Below, in pieces: positions 1 through 9,379 of a DNA stretch of 64,000 nt. The stretch is taken from assembly GCA_964551435.1 (NCBI GenBank), contig CAZKBS010000002.1, positions 62,001 to 126,000 of the forward strand, read 5' to 3'. Made by a program: the position numbers and the translations under genes. Each line of letters starts with the position of its first letter. Position 1 is the stretch's first letter. Source of the stretch: UBA2020 sp964551435. Lineage in GTDB: Bacteria; Pseudomonadota; Alphaproteobacteria; Micavibrionales; UBA2020. The notes under the pieces were generated by a model. The model was not told the DNA's origin. It saw only the letters and a list, made by a program, of their open reading frames with translations, and made no database searches.

Positions 1-1104
1 ACGCACGGGGGCCGACATGTCGACATCCATCAGCGTTTCCGGCAAATGCGGCGCCACGGGCTTGACCCCCGCATCGCGCACCTTCGCGGCAGCTTCGGAT
101 ATACGTTTGGCGAAATCGCTGTCGGCTTTGATCATATCGGCGCGCTGTTCGGCCAGTTTGTCATCAAACTTCGCCGGAATAACACGGTCGGACATTTCCA
201 TCGGCATCAGGATGGGCTGACCATCCTTCGGCGCGTGGCGGAACGGATGGTATTTGGCGTTTTGCGGCTTCAGACATTCGGCCAGTTCATCGACCGTCAT
301 CTTCATGTATTTCGACGGATCGGACGACAGGTCGAACATGATTTCGGTCGCATCGCCGTCGCGCGTGGCGATGTTGGTGACAACGGCAGAGCGCACCTTG
401 CCATAGGCCATGAACGAATGGGTGAAAATCTTGTTTTTGGCCATGAAATCGTCAACGCCGGAAACGGTCGCCAGATTGGTCATTTGCTCCCATATCTGGG
501 GGGCTGCCTTGCGGATGACCTTGGCAACGCCGATGGTCGCCTTGATGTCGTTCATGGCGTCATGCGCATCGTGATTGCCCAGCGATACGCCGTTTTGCTG
601 CGCGACGTTGAGCAGCGACAGGCTGGCCGTGCCGTAATCGTTAAGGGTATCGAGCTTCAGCGCCTCCGGCATATGGATGGCGATCGCCTTGACCAGCACC
701 ATAATGTCAGAACGCCCGTTGGTTTCGCCCGTCGCGGGGGATTTCAGCGTGGTCAGGCCGGGGTCGAGCAGGTTCTGGTGCAGGTTCTGGGCCAACAGCG
801 GCTCGTCATACCCGAGCGTATTGTAGCCGGAGAAAATCACCGGCATGTACTGCGAGCGGATCCATTCGTCCACTTCCTGCATCATTTCATAGTGGGAATT
901 TTTGCTTTTCTTGAGGTCTTCCGGCGTGAACCCCGTGGTCAGCAAGGCCCCCGGTGACGGCACCACCCACGGCGAGCGGCGACATTCGATTTTCTTGCTG
1001 GACAGGATGTTCAGGTTATCGTCCGTGAACACAAGGGCGATCTGCAGGATTTGGCTGAAATCCTTGTCGAGACCCGAGGTTTCGGTATCGTAAAATATGA
1101 ACAC
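1..1104 (-). CDS. sbcB: Exodeoxyribonuclease I (SbcB-like), 3' end outside window
   Basis: This is a 3'-5' single-strand DNA exonuclease of the DnaQ superfamily, used in recombination and mismatch repair. The frame is open for 368 codons to the window edge, so the C-terminus is missing (E. coli ExoI is about 475 residues). Exo motif I reads YDTETSG at residues 5-11. It is followed by the family's PSPGALLTTGFTPED segment, a GYNTLGYDE segment (motif II) and HDAMNDIKATIGVAK (motif III), all of which line up with E. coli SbcB. The start is GTG at 1104-1102, chosen because AAGGAG lies eight bases upstream. It is divergent from glnD across a 165-base AT-rich gap that should hold both promoters; I could not pick a convincing -35/-10 there. 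Confidence 0.88.
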   Translation of the reverse strand, partial: MFIFYDTETSGLDKDFSQILQIALVFTDDNLNILSSKKIECRRSPWVVPSPGALLTTGFTPEDLKKSKNSHYEMMQEVDEWIRSQYMPVIFSGYNTLGYDEPLLAQNLHQNLLDPGLTTLKSPATGETNGRSDIMVLVKAIAIHMPEALKLDTLNDYGTASLSLLNVAQQNGVSLGNHDAHDAMNDIKATIGVAKVIRKAAPQIWEQMTNLATVSGVDDFMAKNKIFTHSFMAYGKVRSAVVTNIATRDGDATEIMFDLSSDPSKYMKMTVDELAECLKPQNAKYHPFRHAPKDGQPILMPMEMSDRVIPAKFDDKLAEQRADMIKADSDFAKRISEAAAKVRDAGVKPVAPHLPETLMDVDMSAPVR

Positions 1105-1269
1105 GTGGCCGGCTCCTTCGCTTGCGAGTGGTCGTGCGTTTCACAATTTTCTTTTTTGTTGGTGGAATATTGAATATCATCTTTTGTAATCAAACGCATC
1201 AAAAAAGATGGTTTAAGGAAATATTATTACCGTATTAACAAACGGTCGCACTGTCAGGCACGGGAACTT

Positions 1270-3951
1270 ATGGCGCTACTTGGTAAAAAAACGGCATCCT
1301 CTGCGCCAAACGACAAAAAAAAATCCGCTTTTGATAAAAAATTAAATGAGTTAATCCTCTTTTTTCAAGCAGAATACGAGATTATCAGCGACCCGCTGCG
1401 TGCACCGCGCGATACATCAGAAAAAACTTTCGTTTTTCCTCTTAAGTATTCTGATTTAACAGATAAATATATCAAAAAAATTGCCGATGCCTGCGCCGGA
1501 TTGCATCCCACCGGCAAGCCGCCAGCGATTGTCGCCACCGGCGGTTATGGCCGCGGCGAGCTGGCGCCTTTTTCCGACATCGACGTGCTGATCCTGACCG
1601 CGGACACGATTGATGCCGCCACAAAAAAATGGATTCAGAATCTGCATGCCGCCTGCTGGCAGGCTGGCATCCGCCTCAGCTACAGCGTCCGCAGCCTTGA
1701 TGAATGTGCGGGTGCGCTGCGCGGTGATTTGCATTTTATGACCAGCCTTCTGGAGCGGCGGTTTATCTGGGGCGATAAAAAACTCTATCGCCATCTCGAT
1801 AAAGTTTATGACCAGTATCTGCGCGAAGCCGGCACCGGCCCCCTCATCGCCGCGAAACTGGCCGAACGTGACGCCCGTCACCGCAAACAGGGCGACAGCC
1901 GCGCCCTGCTACAGCCCAATATCAAGGAGGGCAAGGGCGGGCTGCGCGATTTGCAAAACCTGTTCTGGCTGGCCACCCTGTCCGATAACGCGCCCAGATT
2001 GCAGGACATGGTGCGTAAAAAACTGCTGAGCGCCGCCGAAGCCCGCAGCCTTGGCCGCGCGCATGAATTTTTCTGGCGTGTGCGCTGCCAGTTGCACATG
2101 CTGGCCGAACGCGCAGACGACCGCCTGTCGTTCGAAGTGCAGCCGCATATCGCCCTGCGTATGGGCTATGACAATCCCGCCCCGAACCTCAGGGCCGAAG
2201 CCTTTATGCGTGATTATTTCCGCATGGCCAATGAAACCGGATATCTGACCCGCATTCTTTGCACCGTACTGGAGGCGCGCGCCAGCAGCGGCGGGGCCAC
2301 CGCAGGGTCGCGCAAACTCGCGCTGAGCGAAAATATCGAAGGCTTCGCCGTGGCGCAAAACCGCCTGCTGCCGCAAACGCCGGATAGTTTTGACAAGACG
2401 CCGTCGGATATCGTGCGGATTTTCCGCGTGAGCCAGACCAGCGGCTTCGACATTCACCCCGATGCCCTGCGCCAGATACGCGCGCGCATCGACCAGTCGC
2501 CCAAACGGCTGCAAGACGATAAAGACGCATTGGCTATTCTGCGCGATATCATTCTTGACCGAAAAAAATCGGCGCAAACCCTGCGCCGGTTGAACGAAGC
2601 GGGCCTGATGACCGCGCTGATCCCCGATTTCGCGAATATTTTCGCGCATATGCAGTATGACATGTACCATTTTTTTACGGCGGACGAACACACCATCAAC
2701 GCCATCGACATGCTGCATAAAATCGAAAACGGAGAGCTTCAGGCCGAAGCGCCTGTATCGACCATCCTGTTCGGTCAAATCCATTCGCGTCGCGCGCTTT
2801 ATATGGCGATGTTGTTTCATGACATGGCCAAGGGCACGGGCGGCGAACACGCCATCAAGGGCGCCGCTATCGCACGCCGCATGTGTCCGAAATTCGGGCT
2901 GGATGCCGCGGAAACCGAAACCGCCGCCTGGCTGGTCGAATATCATTTGCTGATGACCATGACCGCGTTCAAGCGCGACCTGTCCGACCCCAAAACCGTC
3001 GCGGATTTTGCCGCCGCCGTGCAATCGCCGGAGCGTCTGAAACTGCTGACCATCATGACCGCCGCCGATGTTCTGGCCGTCGGGCCCGGCCGCTGGAACA
3101 ACTGGAAAGCGGGCCTGCTGCGCGATCTTTATGCACGCACGCAGCACATCCTTAGCGGCACGCCCGATTTGTTCGACGATGCGCAGGCCACGCTGGTCAA
3201 ACAAAAAGCCGTGCGCCGCCTGATTGGCGACAAGACAACTGCGCTGCGTTATCTGACAGACCGCGCCCCCGCCGATTTCTGGCACAGTTTCGCGCCCGAA
3301 ACGCTGGCAGGGTTTATTAGCGCCCTCGACAAAAACGCCGGCATGAAGGAACAGGCCACCGTCGTGCGCGTGCTGCCCGCCCCCGCGCAGGATTTCACTG
3401 AAGTCTTCGTATTCACGCCCGACCGCACGGGGCTTTTCGCCACGCTGGCAGGCGCGATGTCCGCCGCAGGCGCGTCGATTGCCTCCGCGCGTATTTTCAC
3501 GCTGCCAGACGGCATGGCGCTCGACGTGTTTCAGGTGCAGGATTTGCAAGGCCATGCCTACGACAATCCGGCCTTTATGCAGCGCACGGTCAAGGCCGCG
3601 CTCGCAGGGACGCTGGATATCGAGGCGGAAATCGCCCAGCACCGTAAAAACCAGCCCCGCCGCAGCGAGAATTTCCGCGTCGCGCCGCAGGTCATCCTCG
3701 ACAACAACGCGAGCAACAGCCACACCGTCATCGAGGTGACCGGCAAAGACCGCCCCGGCTTTTTGTATGACGTCACGTCAGGCCTGACCGAGCTCGGACT
3801 GCAAATCAGCGCGGCCAAGGTTACAACCTTTGGCAGTCGCGCGATGGACGTGTTTTATGTCAAAGATGGCTATGGCCTGAAAATCATCCACCCCCAAAAA
3901 CTGGGCGGAATTGAACGCCTACTCAAGAATATACTTGAAAAAATGGCATAA
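1270..3951 (+). CDS. glnD: PII uridylyltransferase / uridylyl-removing enzyme GlnD
   Basis: GlnD senses glutamine and adds or removes UMP on PII proteins, controlling nitrogen assimilation. At 893 residues it has the family's usual length. Visible parts, in order: the nucleotidyltransferase motif GGYGRGEL at 91-98 with the metal-binding DID at 103-105; a linker; an HD hydrolase domain around 475-580 (LFHDMAKGTGGEH); and two C-terminal ACT domains around 720-790 (VFTPDRTGLFATLAG) and 820-890 (EVTGKDRPGFLYDVTSG). The start ATG is preceded by GGGAA. The N-terminal 50 residues are Lys-rich and poorly conserved in the family. The downstream DAHP synthase starts 46 bases after the stop. Confidence 0.96.
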   Translation: MALLGKKTASSAPNDKKKSAFDKKLNELILFFQAEYEIISDPLRAPRDTSEKTFVFPLKYSDLTDKYIKKIADACAGLHPTGKPPAIVATGGYGRGELAPFSDIDVLILTADTIDAATKKWIQNLHAACWQAGIRLSYSVRSLDECAGALRGDLHFMTSLLERRFIWGDKKLYRHLDKVYDQYLREAGTGPLIAAKLAERDARHRKQGDSRALLQPNIKEGKGGLRDLQNLFWLATLSDNAPRLQDMVRKKLLSAAEARSLGRAHEFFWRVRCQLHMLAERADDRLSFEVQPHIALRMGYDNPAPNLRAEAFMRDYFRMANETGYLTRILCTVLEARASSGGATAGSRKLALSENIEGFAVAQNRLLPQTPDSFDKTPSDIVRIFRVSQTSGFDIHPDALRQIRARIDQSPKRLQDDKDALAILRDIILDRKKSAQTLRRLNEAGLMTALIPDFANIFAHMQYDMYHFFTADEHTINAIDMLHKIENGELQAEAPVSTILFGQIHSRRALYMAMLFHDMAKGTGGEHAIKGAAIARRMCPKFGLDAAETETAAWLVEYHLLMTMTAFKRDLSDPKTVADFAAAVQSPERLKLLTIMTAADVLAVGPGRWNNWKAGLLRDLYARTQHILSGTPDLFDDAQATLVKQKAVRRLIGDKTTALRYLTDRAPADFWHSFAPETLAGFISALDKNAGMKEQATVVRVLPAPAQDFTEVFVFTPDRTGLFATLAGAMSAAGASIASARIFTLPDGMALDVFQVQDLQGHAYDNPAFMQRTVKAALAGTLDIEAEIAQHRKNQPRRSENFRVAPQVILDNNASNSHTVIEVTGKDRPGFLYDVTSGLTELGLQISAAKVTTFGSRAMDVFYVKDGYGLKIIHPQKLGGIERLLKNILEKMA

Positions 3952-3997
3952 TCGGCCCCATACTCTTGTAGTTAAAGAAAAAAAGCGGAGAACGGGT

Positions 3998-5389
3998 GTG
4001 CCTCTCAGCGCGGTCGACACGAAACAATCCACAGGCTGGTCACCAGACAGCTGGCGCGGCAAAAAAGCCGAACAGATGCCGACCTATGACGACCTCGCCG
4101 CGCTCGAAAAAGTCGAACATACCCTTGCCAATTATCCGCCGCTGGTTTTCGCGGGCGAAGCACGCCGTTTGAAAAACCAGCTGGCCCGCGTCGCCGCAGG
4201 TGAAGCCTTTGTGCTGCAAGGTGGCGATTGCGCCGAAAGTTTTGCCGAATTCCATCCGAAAAACATCCGCGATACCTTCCGCGTGATTTTGCAAATGGCG
4301 ATTGTCATGACCTTCGCCGCGGGTATGCCTGTTGTAAAAATCGGCCGCCTTGCCGGACAGTTCGCCAAACCGCGCAGCGCGCCCAGCGAAACGCGCGACG
4401 GTGTGACGCTGCCCAGCTACAAGGGCGATATCATCAACGGCCCCGAATTCACGCCCGAAGCGCGCCGCCATGACCCGCAGCGCATCGTACAGGCCTATAA
4501 CCAGTCCGCCGCCACGCTGAACCTTGTGCGCGCCTTCGCCTCGGGCGGTTATGCCGATTTGCACCGCGTGCATAAATGGACGCTGGATTTCATCAAAGGT
4601 CACCCGCTGGAAAGCCGTTATCAGGATCTGGCCTCGCGCCTGGACCAGACGCTGGCCTTCATGGCCGCGGCGGGTATCACTGTCGACAATTCCCCGCAAA
4701 TCCGCGAAGTGGATTTTTACACCTCGCACGAGGCGCTGCTGCTGCCTTATGAACAGGCCATGACCCGCATCGATTCAACCACGGGCGAATATTACGCCGT
4801 TTCCGGCCATATGCTGTGGATTGGCGACCGCACGCGCCAGCCCGACGGCGCGCATGTCGAATTCCTGCGTGGCGTGAAAAACCCCATCGCTTTCAAATGC
4901 GGCCCCAGCCTGCCGGTGGATGACATGCTGAAGCTGATTGATATCCTCAACCCTGACAACGAACCCGGCCGCCTGACGCTCATCAGCCGCATGGGCCATG
5001 ACAAAGTCGCGGCGCATTTGCCCGCGCTTATCCGCGCCGTCAAGCGCGAGGGTAAAAACGTCGTCTGGTCCTGCGACCCGATGCACGGCAACACGCATAC
5101 ATCGACCACGGGCTATAAAACCCGCGCCTTTGACAGCGTGTACAGCGAGGTTGAACAGTTCTTCCAGATTCACCGCGCCGAGGGTTCGCACCCCGGCGGC
5201 GTGCATTTCGAGCTGACCGGACAGGACGTCACCGAATGCACGGGCGGCGCCTACAAAATCACCGATGAAAATCTTGGCGACCGCTACCACACGCATTGCG
5301 ACCCGCGTCTGAACGCATCGCAATCGCTGGAACTCGCCTTCATGATTGCCGACGAGCTGCAAAAGCACGTCAACAGCACCAAAAGCTGA
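3998..5389 (+). CDS. aroG: Class II 3-deoxy-7-phosphoheptulonate (DAHP) synthase
   Basis: First enzyme of the shikimate pathway, condensing phosphoenolpyruvate and erythrose-4-phosphate. The plant/actinobacterial-type (class II) family is recognised by FVLQGGDCAESF near residue 73, RTRQPDGAHVEF and the downstream GVKNPIAFKCGPS, and HPGGVHFELTGQDVTEC near the C-terminus. The frame is open back into glnD, but the start chosen is GTG at 3998. GGAG lies seven bases before it, and the product then begins close to the family's usual TGWSPDSWRGK segment, giving 463 residues. The symbol aroG follows common use for class II enzymes; aroF or aroH are also used. It is in the same direction as glnD and the next small gene, possibly in one transcript. 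Confidence 0.95.
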   Translation: MPLSAVDTKQSTGWSPDSWRGKKAEQMPTYDDLAALEKVEHTLANYPPLVFAGEARRLKNQLARVAAGEAFVLQGGDCAESFAEFHPKNIRDTFRVILQMAIVMTFAAGMPVVKIGRLAGQFAKPRSAPSETRDGVTLPSYKGDIINGPEFTPEARRHDPQRIVQAYNQSAATLNLVRAFASGGYADLHRVHKWTLDFIKGHPLESRYQDLASRLDQTLAFMAAAGITVDNSPQIREVDFYTSHEALLLPYEQAMTRIDSTTGEYYAVSGHMLWIGDRTRQPDGAHVEFLRGVKNPIAFKCGPSLPVDDMLKLIDILNPDNEPGRLTLISRMGHDKVAAHLPALIRAVKREGKNVVWSCDPMHGNTHTSTTGYKTRAFDSVYSEVEQFFQIHRAEGSHPGGVHFELTGQDVTECTGGAYKITDENLGDRYHTHCDPRLNASQSLELAFMIADELQKHVNSTKS

Positions 5390-5437
5390 ATACGGACTTG
5401 ATAAAAACAACAAGGATGCAACGGGGGAAGCAGCCGG

Positions 5438-5901
5438 ATGTTCGAAGAACAAGGAAACGAAGGGTACGAAAATATCGTCAAGGCGCAGGCTTTGTTCCGG
5501 CGCCTGATGGAATGCGAACCGGGCGGCGAGTTCAAGAAAATCTTCGCCGACGCCATCCAGCAGCATACGCTGGACGAATTCTATCCCGTTGTCGTGCGCG
5601 CCGAACTCAGCGCCGCCTTGATGCTCTGCCATTCGCCGCCGCGCAGGTGCCGGGTTTCCTGTTCAGAAATTACCTCAACGAATGCTGTGGTCTGCGCCCC
5701 GCGCAGCTGATCAACCTGCCGCTGCGCGACGTTGCGGATATCAGCGAAATGAAAATAGAAGACGTGGAGCCCATCGCCCGCGCTTTTGGCTATGTGGTCA
5801 AGGACGGTATTCTTGCCGACCATCCCGACGCGCACCGCAAGGATGACAAGGACACCGTGGTCAGCCTTGACGGCAAGCGTGGCGTGCGTCACGCGGGTTA
5901 A
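5438..5901 (+). pseudogene. Small hypothetical gene split by a frameshift
   Basis: A gene starts at ATG 5438 with GGGGAA just upstream and reads MFEEQGNEGYENIVKAQALF..., sensible to about VVVRAELSAAL near 5620. That frame then turns to low-quality Arg/Ser/Cys-rich sequence and stops at 5710. From about 5620 the -1 frame takes over with protein-like sequence (QVPGFLFRNYLNECCGLRP..., then ISEMKIEDVEPIARAFGYVV) to the stop at 5901. The switch fits one deleted base between roughly 5615 and 5640. No slippery heptamer or strong hairpin suggests programmed frameshifting, so it is either a real mutation or a sequence error. The combined product would be about 153 residues. I do not recognise the family. 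It sits 48 bases after the DAHP synthase gene and just before another small hypothetical gene. Confidence 0.6.
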
Positions 5902-5905
5902 TCCC

Positions 5906-6325
5906 ATGATGGACGACAAGCCGCAAAACCCCGCTGACGATACCGGCTGGTTCCGTCATTTCCGCATGACAAAATATCTGCCCGCCATCGCGAATAAATT
6001 CGATGCGGCAATGGCCGAACACGCAGCAGATGCCGCCGCGACCAAAGCGGTCATGACGGGCTATGCCGCTGCCGCACTGGATATCCTGCTGCATACAGGC
6101 GCGCAGCCCAAACATATCGCGGCGGAGCTCGGTGAAACATTCCGTCTGACGCCGCAACATTTTTTGCTGCTGAATGTCGACGACTTCGCCCGTCTTAGCG
6201 GCCGCGGGCGTCTGACGCTTGGCGAAACACTGGCCGATGCCGGATTTCTGATTGACCAGGGCATCGTCGCAGGCTTTCGCCAGCCCGGCGACGGCCGCCG
6301 TCCACCACGCCCGCCTACGCCCTAG
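5906..6325 (+). CDS. Hypothetical protein, 139 aa
   Basis: The product begins MMDDKPQNPADDTGW; the second ATG at 5909 is an equal candidate. It starts four bases after the frameshifted gene, so the two are probably cotranscribed. It is Ala-rich and predicted helical, with no signal peptide or membrane segment. The tail is basic and Pro/Arg-rich (PGDGRRPPRPPTP). A central TPQHFLLLNVDDFARLSGRG segment looks well packed. No family is recognised. Codon use matches the surrounding host genes. Confidence 0.6.
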   Translation: MMDDKPQNPADDTGWFRHFRMTKYLPAIANKFDAAMAEHAADAAATKAVMTGYAAAALDILLHTGAQPKHIAAELGETFRLTPQHFLLLNVDDFARLSGRGRLTLGETLADAGFLIDQGIVAGFRQPGDGRRPPRPPTP

Positions 6326-6362
6326 AAATATCCTTTTTTCGCCCGTTTTATGGGCTTTTCAC

Positions 6363-6404
6363 GGCAAAACCGCGGTTTTTGCCCCCTTGGGTTTTCAGGG
6401 GGGC
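6363..6404. other. Two adjacent inverted repeats upstream of gltX
   Basis: The 122-base gap before gltX holds a near-perfect palindrome at 6363-6383 (GGCAAAACC, GCGG centre, then the complement with one extra T). Immediately after it is a G/C hairpin at 6381-6404 (GCCCCC, 11-12 base loop, GGGGGC). Neither is followed by a T-run on the plus strand, so a simple intrinsic terminator is not supported. They may end the upstream transcript or act in the gltX leader. Confidence 0.35.
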
Positions 6405-6447
6405 TGGTGTAAGATGGGCGCCTTGAAACCATAAGGATTACGATACC

Positions 6448-7788
6448 ATGACCGTCGCCGTCAGATTTGCCCCCAGCCCCACCGGAACGCTCCATGTCGG
6501 CAGCGTGCGCACCGCGCTTATCGTCTGGCTTTGCGCCCGCAAGAACAAGGGCAATTTCATGCTGCGCATCGACGATACCGACCTCGTGCGCTCCAAAGAA
6601 GAAAACGTCGATGACATCATGGCGGGTCTTAAATGGCTCGGCCTGACGTGGGACAGCTTCGCGCGCCAGCGTGACCGCGGCGCCGATTACGACCGCGCCA
6701 TCCAGAAACTCAAGGACAACGGCCGCCTCTATCCCTGCTATGAAACCGAAGATGAACTCGGCCTCAAGCGCAAAGCGCTTTTGTCGCAGGGCAAGCCGCC
6801 GATTTACGACCGCGCCGCGCTGGAGCTGACCGACGCGCAGAAAAAACAATTCGAAGCCGAAGGCCGCCGTCCGCACTGGCGCTTCAAGCTGGAACACAAA
6901 CCCATCATCTGGCAGGACCTTGTGCGCGGTCACGTCGAATTCCACGGCAAGGATATGACCGACCCCGTGCTGATCCGCGAAGATGGCCGCCCGCTTTATC
7001 ATATCTGCTCGGTCATCGATGACATCGATTTCGGCATCACGCATATTGTGCGCGGCGAAGACCATGTCAGCAATACCGCCAGCCACGTACAAATGTTCGA
7101 AGCGCTGGGCGCAACGCCTCCCCAATTCGCGCACGTCACGCTGCTGGGCGATATGGAAGGCAAAAAACTGTCGAAACGCAAAGGCTCTTTCAGCGTTTCC
7201 TCGCTGCGCGACGAAGTCGGCATCGAACCGCTGGCGCTTATCAGTCTGATGTCGCGCATCGGCACCTCCGACCCCATCGAGCCGCTGAGCAGCATTCAGG
7301 ACGCCATCGACAGTTTCGATTTCGCCAAATTCTCGCGCAACCTGCCGAAATTCGACGAAGAAGAACTGTATCGCCTGAACGCGAAAATCCTGCACAAAAT
7401 GGAATTCGCACAGGTTAAAGACCGCCTTGCCGCACTCGGCATGGGCGATGTAGACGAAGCATTCTGGCTGGCTGTGCGCCCGAACCTCGAACTTCTGGCC
7501 GACATCAAGGACTGGTGGCAAGTCGCCAAAGGTCCCGTCACGCCGGTTATCGAAGATGCCGAATTCGCCAAAATCGCCGCCGAGCTGCTGCCCGAAGGCC
7601 CGTGGGACAACAAAACATGGGAACAATGGGTCAGCGCTATCAAGGCCAAAACCGACCGCAAGGGCAAGGCACTGTTCATGCCGCTGCGCCTGTCGATTAC
7701 CGGACAGGAACACGGCCCTGAACTGGGCGTGCTGCTACCCCTCATCGGCCGCCAGCGCGTGCTGGAGCGGCTCAAGTCGGCGGCATAA
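6448..7788 (+). CDS. gltX: Glutamyl-tRNA synthetase
   Basis: A class I aminoacyl-tRNA synthetase that charges tRNA-Glu. The N-terminal ATP-binding signature is APSPTGTLHVGSVRTAL (the HIGH-equivalent is HVGS) and the KMSKS-equivalent is KLSKRKGSFSV near residue 237. At 446 residues it is of the shorter type common in alphaproteobacteria, where two GltX copies often occur and one may also charge tRNA-Gln for the GatCAB route. Which copy this is cannot be told here. The ATG is preceded by TAAGGA at good spacing. trmJ follows 11 bases after the stop. Confidence 0.95.
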   Translation: MTVAVRFAPSPTGTLHVGSVRTALIVWLCARKNKGNFMLRIDDTDLVRSKEENVDDIMAGLKWLGLTWDSFARQRDRGADYDRAIQKLKDNGRLYPCYETEDELGLKRKALLSQGKPPIYDRAALELTDAQKKQFEAEGRRPHWRFKLEHKPIIWQDLVRGHVEFHGKDMTDPVLIREDGRPLYHICSVIDDIDFGITHIVRGEDHVSNTASHVQMFEALGATPPQFAHVTLLGDMEGKKLSKRKGSFSVSSLRDEVGIEPLALISLMSRIGTSDPIEPLSSIQDAIDSFDFAKFSRNLPKFDEEELYRLNAKILHKMEFAQVKDRLAALGMGDVDEAFWLAVRPNLELLADIKDWWQVAKGPVTPVIEDAEFAKIAAELLPEGPWDNKTWEQWVSAIKAKTDRKGKALFMPLRLSITGQEHGPELGVLLPLIGRQRVLERLKSAA

Positions 7789-7799
7789 AAGCCCTGCAT

Positions 7800-8597
7800 A
7801 TGGCTGGCACCGATACATCGCAACCTCTCGTCCCCGCCGATATGCCGCTGGCGCCCGTGGTTATTCTGGTGCGCCCGCAGCTGGGTGAAAACATCGGCAT
7901 GTGCGCGCGCGCGATGTTGAACTGCGGCGTCACGGAACTGCGTATCGTCAAGCCGCGCGACGGCTGGCCCAACGAAGACGCCATCGCCGCCGCATCGGGC
8001 GCGATTGATGTTCTCAATGGCGCGAAGCTTTACGAGACGACGGCCGAGGCTGTGGCCGATCTTGAATACGTGCTGGCCACCACGGCACGCATGCGCGATA
8101 TGGTCAAACCGGTTTTGAAAGCTGAAGAAGCCGCGCGTGACATCCACCACCGCCATCACGGCCGCACGGCGGCGAATTGTGGAATTCTTTTCGGCCCCGA
8201 ACGCTCCGGCCTTGAAAACGAAGACGTGGCCGTGGCGAGCGCGATTTTGAATATCCCGCTCAATCCCGGTTTTTCATCGCTTAATCTGGCGCAGGCGGTT
8301 TTGCTGGCCTGCTACAGCTGGCTTTGCTGCGATAACCGCTTTCCGCCCGCCGCCGCACCCGCGCCCGAAGACGGCGAGAACGAAGCGCCCGCCACCCGCG
8401 GCGAAATTGAACACCTGCTGCAATACCTTGAGGCCGACCTCGACGAGCGCGGCTTTTTCAGGAGCGCGCCGCAAAAACCGACCCTGCTGCGCAATATCCG
8501 CAATTTCTTTTTCCGCGCCACCCCGACGGTGCAGGAAGTCCGCACCCTGCACGGCATTCTGGTCGCCCTGCGCGGTAAACCCCGCGGCCAGCCTTAA
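7800..8597 (+). CDS. trmJ: tRNA (cytidine/uridine-2'-O-)-methyltransferase TrmJ, SPOUT family
   Basis: A SAM-dependent 2'-O-methyltransferase with a trefoil knot, expected to methylate position 32 in the tRNA anticodon loop. Family segments visible are VILVRPQLGENIGMCARAM near the N-terminus, RIVKPRDGWPNEDA, and the knot motifs ILFGPERSGLENED and IPLNPGFSSLNLAQAV. It is 265 residues, with a C-terminal helical tail typical of TrmJ/LasT proteins. It lies 11 bases after gltX and is probably cotranscribed with it, making a small tRNA-function operon. Confidence 0.9.
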   Translation: MAGTDTSQPLVPADMPLAPVVILVRPQLGENIGMCARAMLNCGVTELRIVKPRDGWPNEDAIAAASGAIDVLNGAKLYETTAEAVADLEYVLATTARMRDMVKPVLKAEEAARDIHHRHHGRTAANCGILFGPERSGLENEDVAVASAILNIPLNPGFSSLNLAQAVLLACYSWLCCDNRFPPAAAPAPEDGENEAPATRGEIEHLLQYLEADLDERGFFRSAPQKPTLLRNIRNFFFRATPTVQEVRTLHGILVALRGKPRGQP

Positions 8598-8705
8598 GCA
8601 CCAGGCCGAAAAGCCTTATTTTTATCCATAAAATCCGTTATTTACGATATGTTAAGTGCCTGCTGATAGGATTCAGATAGGATAAACAGGCATTTTTGGT
8701 TGGAT

Positions 8706-9308
8706 ATGTTCGAAAAGCGTCTCAGAGCGGCCTTTACACTGGTGACCGGCATCTTGCTGGGCAGCGCAGGTACGGCGCTTTATAACGATGCGCAAAAAGA
8801 CCAAACCGCCCGTGCCGATACCCCGAAAGTCGAAAGCGTCGATCGGCATATCCTCAGCCTCGGTACCGTCGATGCCTATACCAGCGACAACCTGCCCGTG
8901 CAGGCGCGCATTTCGATTGTCGGACTGACGCCCGCCGGATTGCAGGATGAAACCACGGTACGCAGCGCGGTCATCCATACACTGAAACAGCACATCGCGC
9001 AAAAGCCTGCCAAAGATATGGGCGTCGACCAGCGGCTGGACGAAATCCGCAGCTCTTTCATGGCGCAGCAAGACCGCAGCCAGCTGTCGCATGTGACGAT
9101 TGAACTGCCCCAGCGCAATCTGGATGAATTGGCCGCCAGCCTGATGGACGCCGTGCGCCATACGGCAACAGGCCAGTTGGCGCGCGATGCGGATGTGCGC
9201 CTGACGGTCGAGGCCACGTTCGACCCGCGCAATGTGGAGCGTTATTACGCCCGCAAGGATAAACAGGCACAGGCCGCCAAACCGTCGCCGGGCCATGGCG
9301 CCCCGTAA
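8706..9308 (+). CDS. Hypothetical membrane-anchored or exported protein, about 200 aa
   Basis: The product begins MFEKRLRAAFTLVTGILLG, a single hydrophobic N-terminal segment that could be an uncleaved anchor or signal peptide. The rest is soluble, with a long helical stretch (HVTIELPQRNLDELAASLMD) and an Ala/Pro-rich tail. An alternative TTG start lies two codons upstream at 8700; neither start has a strong ribosome site. No family is recognised. A terminator follows the stop within 30 bases. Confidence 0.6.
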   Translation: MFEKRLRAAFTLVTGILLGSAGTALYNDAQKDQTARADTPKVESVDRHILSLGTVDAYTSDNLPVQARISIVGLTPAGLQDETTVRSAVIHTLKQHIAQKPAKDMGVDQRLDEIRSSFMAQQDRSQLSHVTIELPQRNLDELAASLMDAVRHTATGQLARDADVRLTVEATFDPRNVERYYARKDKQAQAAKPSPGHGAP

Positions 9309-9328
9309 GCAAAACAATTCGCGTAGCA

Positions 9329-9360
9329 AAAAACCGCCCCGTTGCCAGGGCGGTTTTTTG
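9329..9360. terminator. Bidirectional intrinsic terminator
   Basis: AAACCGCCC at 9331-9339 pairs with GGGCGGTTT at 9348-9356 around an eight-base loop. A-rich sequence precedes it and a T-run follows, so it can act on both strands. It separates the convergent hypothetical gene ending at 9308 and rpsD ending at 9380. Confidence 0.88.
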
Positions 9361-9379
9361 TTCGTCCATCCCGCAGGAA

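Noticed and set aside
1909..3723. 604-codon minus-strand frame opposite glnD
   Set aside because: Antisense shadow; Arg/Gly/Gln-rich with no domain, while the plus strand encodes an intact GlnD.
3911..3997. Upstream extension of the DAHP synthase frame into glnD
   Set aside because: The extension overlaps glnD and is not conserved in type; GTG 3998 has a proper ribosome site and gives the family length.
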